Assembly: GCA_041596215.1 (NCBI GenBank)
Contig: JBFHIZ010000011.1
Coordinates: 1-59,894 of the forward strand
DNA from: JBFHIZ01 sp041596215
GTDB lineage: Bacteria; Bacillota; Clostridia; Lachnospirales; Lachnospiraceae
Reading direction: 5' to 3'
Length of the DNA stretch: 59,894 nucleotides
Shown: piece by piece, positions 17,185 through 24,890 of the stretch
How the letters are laid out: each line of letters begins with the position of its first letter
How positions within the stretch are numbered: the first letter of the stretch is position 1
Program-made: the position numbers and the translations under genes
Notes under the pieces: model-generated
The model's input: only the letters and a program-made list of their open reading frames with translations
Database searches by the model: none
Told to the model about the DNA's origin: nothing

Positions 17185-17772
17185 ATGAATACTTTGTTTG
17201 TCATTCCAGATGTTTATCATCTGGTATCAAGCTTTATTTTGTATAGTATATTAGGTTGGTTTGTGGAATCCTTATATATGACTATTTGTAATAAAAAAAT
17301 AACAAATAGAGGTTTTGTGTTTTTACCATTTTGCCCGATTTATGGAGTAGGAGCAACGTTAGGATCTGTTTTCCTATCACCATTGGTTAATAATGTGATT
17401 GTATTATATTTAGTAGCGGCAGTCGTTGCTACGATATTTGAATTTTTGGTTGCAAAATTAATGTTAATACTATTTGGTGAGTTATGGTGGGATTACAAAG
17501 AAAAACCAGTGAATTATAAAGGAATTATATGTTTGGAAAGTACGTTGGCTTGGGGCTTATATGGAATTGTGATTGTGAGATTTTTAAATGCACGAATTTT
17601 TCATGTTATTGATCAAGTAGATATTTCAAGGGGTATTATGCTCTGTAAATTAATTCTTGCGATTGTAACCATAGATTTTATATATCACTTTTTATTAGCA
17701 ATTGGAATTAATTTTGAAAAACAAAAAAATGAGATTAAAGAAAAATACCTGGAATTTAAATTTCGATGGTAG
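17185..17772 (+). CDS. Putative ABC-transporter-permease family membrane protein (CmpB-like)
   Basis: A 195-residue integral membrane protein with about five hydrophobic segments. The early SILGWFVESLYMTI and NRGFVFLPFCPIYGVGA segments are hallmarks of the family often labelled 'putative ABC transporter permease' (PF06541). A conserved GELWWDYKEKPVNYKG loop follows. No ATPase gene is adjacent, so transport function is unproven and the family name should be treated as a label only. GGGGG precedes the ATG. A GAAA-loop terminator hairpin follows directly. Confidence 0.75.
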   Translation: MNTLFVIPDVYHLVSSFILYSILGWFVESLYMTICNKKITNRGFVFLPFCPIYGVGATLGSVFLSPLVNNVIVLYLVAAVVATIFEFLVAKLMLILFGELWWDYKEKPVNYKGIICLESTLAWGLYGIVIVRFLNARIFHVIDQVDISRGIMLCKLILAIVTIDFIYHFLLAIGINFEKQKNEIKEKYLEFKFRW

Positions 17773-17773
17773 T

Positions 17774-17801
17774 AAAAGTTCCAAGAAATTGGAACTTTTT
17801 T
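17774..17801 (+). terminator. GNRA-loop intrinsic terminator
   Basis: AAAAGTTCCAA (17774-17784) pairs perfectly with TTGGAACTTTT (17789-17799) around a GAAA tetraloop, ending in six T. It ends only a few bases before the ribosome site (17805-17810) of the next gene. The phosphoesterase gene must therefore depend on readthrough or on a promoter inside the upstream gene. Confidence 0.85.
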
Positions 17802-17817
17802 AATAAGGAGATTTGTG

Positions 17818-18666
17818 ATGAATTGGAGTCTGGTGGTTGCAATATTTGTTTTCTTGCTGATTTGTATATCCATTTATGATATGCATAAAATTAAATTGGC
17901 ATATTATCATCTTCAATCTAATAAAATAAATAATGATGTAAAAATGGTGTTTTTATCGGATTTACATAATCATAAATTTGGGTATAATAATGATAGACTT
18001 TTAAAAAAAATTAATGAATGTCATCCGGATTTTATTCTTATTGGGGGAGATATGTTAACAGCAAGACCTAATAAAAAGAATCGAACAGCAATGGAATTCA
18101 TTCGACAGTTAACTAAGATATATGAGGTATATTACGCATTTGGAAATCATGAATATCGTGCGAAAATATATCCGGAAACGTATTCTGATATGTATCAAGA
18201 GTATATGGAATATATTAAAAATGAAAAACTTCATGTTTTAAATAATGAATCGATAGTCCTAGAAAAGAATCATATTACGATTTCTGGATTATCAATAGAC
18301 AAGGAATATTATAAACGTACAAGAGATAAAAAGAAAAAAGAATTGGATGTAAACCAAAATCTTGGAGAAAATGATTTTTCTTTTTATCAAATTTTACTTG
18401 CTCATAATCCAGAGTATTTTGAAGATTATGATAAGTGGATGCCAGATTTGACTTTGTCTGGTCATTTTCATGGTGGAATTATAAGAATTCCTGGAATTGG
18501 TGGTTTGATCTCCGCATCTCTTCATTTTTTTCCGAAATATGATGGCGGATTATACCGTGGAAGATTTGGATCTTTTATTATAAGCAGAGGTCTAGGAATG
18601 CATACAATTCCAATTCGTATTGGGAATCCATGTGAGTTAGTTTGTATTGAAATTTTAAAGGAATAA
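17818..18666 (+). CDS. Membrane-anchored metallophosphoesterase
   Basis: A 282-residue protein. An N-terminal hydrophobic helix (about residues 3-20) is followed by a calcineurin-type phosphoesterase domain with all metal motifs: SDLHNHKFG, GGDML, GNHEY, LAHNPEYF and SGHFHGG. These hold a dinuclear metal centre. Similar YkuE/YaeI-like proteins act on lipid or nucleotide phosphates, but the substrate here is unknown. AAGGAG sits seven bases before ATG 17818; a GTG one codon upstream is closer than usual. It precedes scpA by 22 bases. Confidence 0.87.
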   Translation: MNWSLVVAIFVFLLICISIYDMHKIKLAYYHLQSNKINNDVKMVFLSDLHNHKFGYNNDRLLKKINECHPDFILIGGDMLTARPNKKNRTAMEFIRQLTKIYEVYYAFGNHEYRAKIYPETYSDMYQEYMEYIKNEKLHVLNNESIVLEKNHITISGLSIDKEYYKRTRDKKKKELDVNQNLGENDFSFYQILLAHNPEYFEDYDKWMPDLTLSGHFHGGIIRIPGIGGLISASLHFFPKYDGGLYRGRFGSFIISRGLGMHTIPIRIGNPCELVCIEILKE

Positions 18667-18688
18667 TAAGTGAAGGGGAGGAAAAATA

Positions 18689-19474
18689 ATGGCATTAGCA
18701 GTAAAACTAGAAGCATTTGAGGGACCATTAGATCTTTTACTTCATTTGATTGATAAGAATAAAGTTGATATTTATGATATCCCTATTGTGGAAATTACAA
18801 AGCAATATCTTTCTTATATTCAAGAGATGGAAAAGCAGGATATGAATGTGATGAGTGAGTTTTTAGTAATGGCAGCGACACTGATCAATATTAAATGTAA
18901 AATGTTATTACCAAAAGAAATAAATGAAGAAGGCGAAGAGGAAGATCCGAGAGCGGAATTGGTTCAAAAACTAATTGAATATAAGATTTATAAGTATATG
19001 TCTTTTGAATTAAAGGATAAACATATTGATGCAGATAAAGTTCTATATAAAGAAACTACATTACCTGAAGAAGTTAGAGATTATCGAGAACCAGTTGATT
19101 ATGAGGAATTAGTTGCTGATATTACCCTTTCCAAAATGCAAAATATTTTCAAATCGATGCTTATAAGACAGGAAAATAAAATTGATCCGGTACGAAGCAA
19201 GTTTGGTAAAATTGAAAAAGATAAAGTGAATATGGATGAAAAATTTGAATATGTGAAACGTATTTTGTGCCAAAATAAATGTATTAGTTTTTGCAAATTG
19301 TTAGAAAACGAAAATAGTAAAATGGATATTATTGTTACCTTTCTTGTTATATTAGAATTAATGAAAATGGGATATTTAAAAGTTCGACAAGATAAAATTT
19401 TTGATGATATTGAAATATATGAAAGTGAGAGTGGAATAAATAATGGAACAAACAAAACAACTATCAATTATTGA
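18689..19474 (+). CDS. scpA: Segregation and condensation protein A
   Basis: A 261-residue kleisin subunit of the Smc-ScpAB condensin. It has the typical opening AVKLEAFEGPLDLLLHLIDKNKVDIYDIPI and an acidic linker in the middle. The winged-helix C-terminal part ends near TFLVILELMKMGYLKVRQ. It bridges the Smc heads during chromosome compaction. GGAGG lies upstream of the ATG. The gene overlaps scpB by 32 bases, which implies coupled translation. Smc itself is not in the window. Confidence 0.95.
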   Translation: MALAVKLEAFEGPLDLLLHLIDKNKVDIYDIPIVEITKQYLSYIQEMEKQDMNVMSEFLVMAATLINIKCKMLLPKEINEEGEEEDPRAELVQKLIEYKIYKYMSFELKDKHIDADKVLYKETTLPEEVRDYREPVDYEELVADITLSKMQNIFKSMLIRQENKIDPVRSKFGKIEKDKVNMDEKFEYVKRILCQNKCISFCKLLENENSKMDIIVTFLVILELMKMGYLKVRQDKIFDDIEIYESESGINNGTNKTTINY

Positions 19475-20048
19475 AGCCGTGTTATTCTCCATGGGTGATT
19501 CAGTAGAATTATCGAAAATTGCTGAAGTAATCGAAACGGATAAGGAAACAGCGAAGGAACTCATTTTTAAATTAAAAGAAAAATATGAAGAAGGCAATTC
19601 GGGACTTTCTATCTTAGAATTAGATGGAAGTTTCCAAATGTGTACAAAACCAGATATGTACGAATATTTAATAAAAATAGCAAAGGCACCTAGAAAATAT
19701 GTATTATCGGATACGGTGTTAGAAACCTTGTCTATTATTGCTTATAAGCAACCGATTACAAAGATAGAAATTGAGCGTATTCGTGGTGTGAGTTGCGACC
19801 ACGCAGTAAATCGATTGTTGGATTTTGAGTTAATTCAAGAATTGGGTAGAAAAGATGCTCCTGGACGCCCCATTTTATTTGGAACGACAGAACAATTTTT
19901 AAGAGCGTTTGGGGTATCTTCCTTGGATGAATTACCACAACTGAATCCAGAAATTGTGGAAGAATTTAAGTTAGAGGCAGAAGAGGAAGCAGAGATAAAT
20001 TTTGGTACTCCCAAAGATGAGGAAGATGTTAATACAGTAGGCTTATAA
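19443..20048 (+). CDS. scpB: Segregation and condensation protein B
   Basis: A 201-residue protein with two winged-helix domains. The segments IIEAVLFSMGDSVELSKIAEVI, ETLSIIAYKQPITKIEIERIRG and LGRKDAPGRPILFGTTEQFLRAFG are typical of ScpB, which dimerises and binds ScpA. The start lies inside the end of scpA (32-base overlap, different frame). The acidic C-terminus is unremarkable. A LysR gene follows after 11 bases. Confidence 0.95.
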   Translation: MEQTKQLSIIEAVLFSMGDSVELSKIAEVIETDKETAKELIFKLKEKYEEGNSGLSILELDGSFQMCTKPDMYEYLIKIAKAPRKYVLSDTVLETLSIIAYKQPITKIEIERIRGVSCDHAVNRLLDFELIQELGRKDAPGRPILFGTTEQFLRAFGVSSLDELPQLNPEIVEEFKLEAEEEAEINFGTPKDEEDVNTVGL

Positions 20049-20059
20049 AGGAGTAAAAA

Positions 20060-20995
20060 ATGAATATTTTACATTTGCGGTATGTAGTAGAAGTGGAAAA
20101 AACAAAATCTATTAGTAAAGCTGCAGAAAACTTATATATGAATCAACCAAATCTAAGTAGAGCAATCAAAGAATTAGAAGAGGATTTGGATATTTTGATT
20201 TTTAAAAGAAATTCCAAAGGAATTATGGTTACTCCTCAGGGTGAAGAATTTTTAATTCATGCAAAAAAAATATTGAAACAAATCGATGAGGTGGAATCTT
20301 TATATAAAGATAAAGATCGTGTGGAACAAAAACTTTCTATTTCGGTCCCAAGAGCAAGTTATATTGGAAATGCATTCACAGAATTTGTAGAGGAACTTGA
20401 TGCAAAAGAAGCTCTTGACGTATTGTATAAAGAAACAAATTCTATGCGAGCCATTTCTAATATTTTACAAGGCGATTATGAATTGGGAATTGTGCGTTAT
20501 CAAAGTACGTTTGATTCGTATTTTAAAAAATACTTCCGTGAAAAAAATCTAGAAGTAAGATTATTAACAAAATTTCATTACGTTGCACTTATGTCAAAAA
20601 CGTCACAATTAGCGAAAAATAATTCTTTTCAAGTGGAAGATTTGAAAGATTTTATTGAAATTGCGCATGCAGACCCATATGTGCCGTCACTTCCTTTTTT
20701 AACAGTTAAAAAAGCGGAACAAATCGAATGTATTGATAAAAGAATTTATGTATTTGAAAGAGCAAGTCAAATGGAGTTGTTATCAACGGTTAAGAATACG
20801 TTTATGTGGGTATCGCCGATTCCAGAAAAAATCTTAGAACAATATCAATTGGTGGAACTACAGAATTTCGATAATAAAAAGGAATATCAAGACGTGTTGA
20901 TTTATCGAAAAGGGCACAAAATCACAAAAATAGAGCAAAAGTTTATTGATATTTTAAAGAATCATGCAAGAAGTATTGATGAACGAATAAAATAA
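20060..20995 (+). CDS. LysR-family transcriptional regulator
   Basis: A 311-residue regulator. The N-terminal winged helix (residues 1-60) reads ILHLRYVVEVEKTKSISKAAENLYMNQPNLSRAIKELE, a classic LysR helix-turn-helix. A linker helix and an effector-binding domain (about 90-300) follow. The ligand and targets are not evident. It is co-oriented 11 bases after scpB and ends at a strong terminator, so it is probably the last gene of that transcript. It is not divergent from a neighbour, so the usual clue to a LysR target is missing. Confidence 0.93.
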   Translation: MNILHLRYVVEVEKTKSISKAAENLYMNQPNLSRAIKELEEDLDILIFKRNSKGIMVTPQGEEFLIHAKKILKQIDEVESLYKDKDRVEQKLSISVPRASYIGNAFTEFVEELDAKEALDVLYKETNSMRAISNILQGDYELGIVRYQSTFDSYFKKYFREKNLEVRLLTKFHYVALMSKTSQLAKNNSFQVEDLKDFIEIAHADPYVPSLPFLTVKKAEQIECIDKRIYVFERASQMELLSTVKNTFMWVSPIPEKILEQYQLVELQNFDNKKEYQDVLIYRKGHKITKIEQKFIDILKNHARSIDERIK

Positions 20996-21014
20996 ATAAC
21001 ATTATAAAATATAT

Positions 21015-21053
21015 AAAGGTATATCGATAAAAACATATCGATATACCTTTTTT
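21015..21053 (+). terminator. Intrinsic terminator after the LysR gene
   Basis: AAAGGTATATCGATA (21015-21029) pairs perfectly with TATCGATATACCTTT (21036-21050) around AAAACA, with T-run. It isolates the scp/LysR unit from the redox cluster. Confidence 0.9.
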
Positions 21054-21119
21054 ACATTAGAAAAGGGAAGTGAAAATTGATATACTTTCTTCAGGAATTG
21101 AAATTATTTGGAGGGAATT

Positions 21120-21734
21120 ATGGAAAAATGCATTTCTAAATCGACATTGTTAAGATTACCTAAATATTTGCAATTTTTAAAAACAATTGAAAAATCGAAA
21201 GAAACATATATTTCAGCAACCATGATTTCAAAAGCGTTATCCCTTGGTGAAGTACAAGTTAGAAAAGACTTGGGAGCGGTTTCTGGAAAAGGAAAGCCAA
21301 AGGTAGGATATTGCATTTTGGAATTGATTGATTTGCTTGAAACATATCTAGGATTTAATGATTTGTCAGATGCAGTGGTAATCGGTTGTGGAAAGCTGGG
21401 AAGTGCAATCTTTTCTTACGAAGGGTTTGAAGAATATGGAATAAATCTTGTAGCTGGATTTGATAAGGACACGTCAATTCATATGAAAAATGGAAAACAA
21501 GTGTTTCCAATGCATAAAATGAAAGAGCTAATCTTCCGAATGAAAATAAAAATGGTGATTCTTTGTGTGCCAAAAGATGAAGCACAAAAAATTGCGGATG
21601 AGCTATTTGAAGTAGGAGTTAGAGCAATTATGAATTTTGCACCAGTTCATATTCAGGCACCAGAAAATGTATATATTAAAGATGTAAATATTGCTGCGGA
21701 TTTTGCAATGCTAGCAGGTAAATTAAATTCATAG
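21120..21734 (+). CDS. rex: Redox-sensing transcriptional repressor Rex
   Basis: A 204-residue protein. The N-terminal winged helix (about 1-78) has STLLRLPKYLQFLK and the recognition segment GEVQVRKDLGAVSGKGKPKVGY. The C-terminal Rossmann fold carries GCGKLG (89-94) for NAD(H). Rex dimers bind TTGTTAANNNNTTAACAA-like sites when NADH is low and release DNA when NADH rises. ATG 21120 follows GGAGGG; a TTG at 21108 overlaps that site. It heads the hydrogenase cluster, 36 bases before the 2Fe-2S gene. A near-consensus Rex site in this window lies upstream of pckA (54545-54562). Confidence 0.95.
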   Translation: MEKCISKSTLLRLPKYLQFLKTIEKSKETYISATMISKALSLGEVQVRKDLGAVSGKGKPKVGYCILELIDLLETYLGFNDLSDAVVIGCGKLGSAIFSYEGFEEYGINLVAGFDKDTSIHMKNGKQVFPMHKMKELIFRMKIKMVILCVPKDEAQKIADELFEVGVRAIMNFAPVHIQAPENVYIKDVNIAADFAMLAGKLNS

Positions 21735-21770
21735 AATGAATATAAATTGTTTCAGTAATGAGGAGGAATC

Positions 21771-22016
21771 ATGAAAATTACAGTGTGTATTGGAAGTTCA
21801 TGTCATATCAAAGGTTCTAGAATGGTCGTAGAAAAATTACAAAAGCTAATAGAAGAACAAAAGTTAGAAAATGAAATTGAATTAGCTGGAATGTTTTGCA
21901 TGGGAAATTGTCAAAAAGGTGTTAGCGTAACAATTGATGACACGTTATTTTCTGTGTCACCGGAAACTGCACTGTCATTTTTTCAGGACGAAGTGCTAAA
22001 AAGAATATCAATATAG
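21771..22016 (+). CDS. Thioredoxin-like [2Fe-2S] ferredoxin (NuoE/HydC-like)
   Basis: An 81-residue protein with the thioredoxin-like 2Fe-2S fold of NuoE/HydC C-terminal domains. Cys6 and Cys11 (CIGSSC) and Cys43 and Cys47 (CMGNC) give the expected C-x4-C...C-x3-C ligand set. Such stand-alone domains pass electrons between NAD(P)H-linked flavoproteins or hydrogenases. GAGGAGG lies upstream. It precedes the sensory hydrogenase by 22 bases, so it is a candidate electron donor to that protein. The partner is inferred from position only. Confidence 0.88.
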   Translation: MKITVCIGSSCHIKGSRMVVEKLQKLIEEQKLENEIELAGMFCMGNCQKGVSVTIDDTLFSVSPETALSFFQDEVLKRISI

Positions 22017-22038
22017 TTAGAAATGAAAGGTTGGGAAT

Positions 22039-23715
22039 ATGTCAACAGAACCATTGAGATTAAAAAAATCAAATTGTAAAAATTGCTATAAATGTATTCG
22101 ACATTGCCCTGTTAAATCCATACGTTTTTCTGCAAATCAAGCAAATATTGTAGGGAATGAATGTGTTTTATGTGGACAATGTTTTGTCGTTTGTCCTCAA
22201 AATGCAAAAGAAATAACAAGTGATGTTGAAAAGGTAAAAGTGTTATTAAGTATGGAAGAACCAGTTATATGCTCCATTGCACCTTCCTTTATTGCAAATT
22301 ATAATGGGGCAGGAATTCAAGCGTTACGAAAGGCAATTCTCAAATTAGGGTTTCAAGATTTAGAAGAAACTGCAATTGGGGCTACGGAAGTTAAAACAGA
22401 ATATGAACGTATTCTACGTGAAGAAAAACCAAATATTTTGATATCTTCAAGCTGTCATTCAGTAAATTTATTAATACAAAAACATTTTCAAAGTGCATTA
22501 CCATATTTAGCGAAAGTAATTTCACCGATGCAAGCGCATTGTAAAGATATTAAAAAAAGAATACCAAATGCGAAAACGGTATTTATTGGTCCTTGCGTTG
22601 CGAAAAAAGATGAAGCGGATCATTACGAAGGGATAGTAGATGCAGTATTAACTTTTGAGCAATTATCAAATTGGTTAGAAGAAGAAGGTATTGCGATTGA
22701 GCCAGAAAAAGAATTTACGAAAGAATCAAAAGCAAGGTTGTTTCCTACTACGGGCGGTATTATACGAACGATGAAAAAAAATGAATCGTATACATATTTA
22801 GCAATAGACGGTGTGGAAAATTGCAAGGCTGCTTTAGAAGAAATTGAAAATGGTAGTCTAACAAATTGTTTTATTGAAATGTCATCTTGTGTGGGAAGTT
22901 GTATTGGTGGACCCGTTATGGAAAAATACCATAAATTCCCATTGATGAATTTCGCAGAAGTTAATAATTATAGTGGTAGTGAAGACTTTAAAGTTGATAT
23001 GCCAAGTAGCGAGGAAATGCGAAAAAAAATAGAATATATTGGAAAAAAATTGCCTATTCCAAGCGAACAAGAAATTCAAGCAATTTTGCAACAAATGGGA
23101 AAAGCGGAACCGGAAAAGGAATTAAATTGTGGGTCATGTGGTTATGACTCTTGTCGTGAAAAAGCAATAGCAGTATTTCAAGGAAAGGCAGATCTAACAA
23201 TGTGCCTTCCTTATTTAAAAGAAAAAGCAGAAAGTTTTTCTGATAATATTATCGGAAATACGCCGAATGGAATTATTGTTTTGAATGAGAATTTGGAAGT
23301 TCAACAAGTAAATAAAGCTGCATGTGAAATTATAAATATAAATTCAGCCGCTGATGTGTTAGGAGAACAAGTAGTTCGAATTATGGACCCAAAAGATTTT
23401 ATGGAAGTAAGATCAAGTGGAAAATCAATAAAAGATAAAAGGAAATATTTGGCAGAATACAATAAGTATATTGATGAGACTATTATTCATGATAAAGATT
23501 ATCGTATTTTAATAAGTATTATGAGAGATGTAACGCTAGAAGAACGAGATCGAGAAAAAAAAGAAAAAATAAGTAAACATACGATAGAAATAGCAGATAA
23601 AGTAGTAGATAAACAAATGCGAATTGTTCAAGATATTGCATCTCTGCTTGGCGAAACTGCTGCTGAAACGAAAATTGCGTTAACAAAATTAAAGGAGTCA
23701 ATTAAAGATGAATAA
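22039..23715 (+). CDS. hydS: PAS-containing sensory-type [FeFe] hydrogenase (HydS, group C-like)
   Basis: A 558-residue protein. Domains in order: two [4Fe-4S] motifs (CKNCYKCIRHCP, CVLCGQCFVVCP; residues 13-52), H-cluster domain (about 70-300), a Fe-S motif CGSCGYDSC with a distal Cys (364-389), a PAS domain (about 400-505) and a C-terminal helical coil. H-cluster ligands are Cys139 (L1), Cys186 (L2, GPCVAKK), and Cys284 and Cys288 (L3). L1 reads SSSCHS, so the Cys that usually relays protons before the ligand is Ser138. PAS plus this change fits known sensory hydrogenases. It overlaps the phosphatase start by 8 bases. Output is presumably signalling rather than bulk H2 turnover. Confidence 0.88.
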   Translation: MSTEPLRLKKSNCKNCYKCIRHCPVKSIRFSANQANIVGNECVLCGQCFVVCPQNAKEITSDVEKVKVLLSMEEPVICSIAPSFIANYNGAGIQALRKAILKLGFQDLEETAIGATEVKTEYERILREEKPNILISSSCHSVNLLIQKHFQSALPYLAKVISPMQAHCKDIKKRIPNAKTVFIGPCVAKKDEADHYEGIVDAVLTFEQLSNWLEEEGIAIEPEKEFTKESKARLFPTTGGIIRTMKKNESYTYLAIDGVENCKAALEEIENGSLTNCFIEMSSCVGSCIGGPVMEKYHKFPLMNFAEVNNYSGSEDFKVDMPSSEEMRKKIEYIGKKLPIPSEQEIQAILQQMGKAEPEKELNCGSCGYDSCREKAIAVFQGKADLTMCLPYLKEKAESFSDNIIGNTPNGIIVLNENLEVQQVNKAACEIININSAADVLGEQVVRIMDPKDFMEVRSSGKSIKDKRKYLAEYNKYIDETIIHDKDYRILISIMRDVTLEERDREKKEKISKHTIEIADKVVDKQMRIVQDIASLLGETAAETKIALTKLKESIKDE

Positions 23716-24880
23716 TCTTTGTGCGGATATTGGATTTCGTGGATTAAATAAATACCAAGAAGAATTATCGGGAGATAATGTGGAAATTGTATGGCAAAAT
23801 GAAAATTCTATGGTAATTGTTTTAGCAGATGGCCTAGGAAGTGGAGTGAAAGCCAATATTTTATCTAAATTAACGGCAAAAATTATTTCAACTATGATGG
23901 CTGAAAACTTAGCAATATCGGATTGTGTTGAAACAATAGCTGCAACGTTACCAGTTTGTAGTGAACGAGAAGTAGCATATTCTACATTTACAATCATTCA
24001 TATTGTTGAAAATGAATATGCAGAAATCATTCAATATGATAACCCACATGTTATTCTGTTGAGAAAAGGAAAAAATTTTGAAATTCCAACAACATTAATG
24101 GAAATTGGAGGAAAACAGATTTATCATTCTAAAATTGATCTTGTAGAAGATGATATTTTTATTATGATGAGTGATGGAGCAATTCATGCAGGTGTTGGAA
24201 AAACGTTGAATTTTGGGTGGGAAAGAAAAGATATTATTTCATATATGGAAACCTTTGCCGAAGTTGGTTTTACCGCAAAAACATTGACTACAATTTTACT
24301 AGATGAATGTTTGAAATTATATGGAGGTTGTCCTGGTGATGATACAACGATTTGCACAATTAAGATAAGAAAAAGAGAGCCAATGAATTTATTACTTGGG
24401 CCTCCGGTTGATCCAGACGATGCAAATAAGATGATGTCCTTATTCTTTTCAAAAAAAGGAAAACATATCGTGTGTGGTGGTACCACATCAAAAATTGCAG
24501 CAAATTATCTAAAGAAAGAATTGGTTCCGCTATTAGAATTTTTTGATGAAAAAATACCGCCTATCGCAAAAATAGATGGGGTTGATTTGGTAACAGAAGG
24601 AGTCATTACGATTAATCGTGTTTTAGAGTATGCAAAAGATTATATTGATAAAAATGAAATGTATGCAAAATGGAGTACGGGACAAGATGGTGCATCTAAA
24701 ATATGTCGCCTATTATTTGAAGAAGCAACGGATATTAATTTTTATGTTGGAAAAGCAATTAATCCAGCACATCAGAATCCGGATTTGCCAATTACATTTA
24801 ATATTAAGATGCACTTAGTAGAAGGATTGGCGGATTGTTTGAAAAGCATGGGAAAAAGAATTAAAGTTAGTTATTTTTAG
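23708..24880 (+). CDS. SpoIIE/PP2C-type protein phosphatase with C-terminal domain of unknown function
   Basis: A 390-residue cytoplasmic protein. The N-terminal PP2C/SpoIIE domain (1-220) keeps the metal-binding aspartates in ADGLGSGVKAN, MSDGAIHAGVG and CPGDDTT. A C-terminal domain of about 170 residues (GKHIVCGGTTSKIAANYLKKE onward) is unfamiliar to me. It overlaps hydS by 8 bases and precedes the second hydrogenase by 10, so all three are one transcript with coupled translation. The context suggests that the phosphatase is the output of the PAS hydrogenase. Its target is unknown; no anti-anti-sigma gene is seen nearby. Confidence 0.88.
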   Translation: MNNLCADIGFRGLNKYQEELSGDNVEIVWQNENSMVIVLADGLGSGVKANILSKLTAKIISTMMAENLAISDCVETIAATLPVCSEREVAYSTFTIIHIVENEYAEIIQYDNPHVILLRKGKNFEIPTTLMEIGGKQIYHSKIDLVEDDIFIMMSDGAIHAGVGKTLNFGWERKDIISYMETFAEVGFTAKTLTTILLDECLKLYGGCPGDDTTICTIKIRKREPMNLLLGPPVDPDDANKMMSLFFSKKGKHIVCGGTTSKIAANYLKKELVPLLEFFDEKIPPIAKIDGVDLVTEGVITINRVLEYAKDYIDKNEMYAKWSTGQDGASKICRLLFEEATDINFYVGKAINPAHQNPDLPITFNIKMHLVEGLADCLKSMGKRIKVSYF

Positions 24881-24890
24881 TGAGGTGTAT

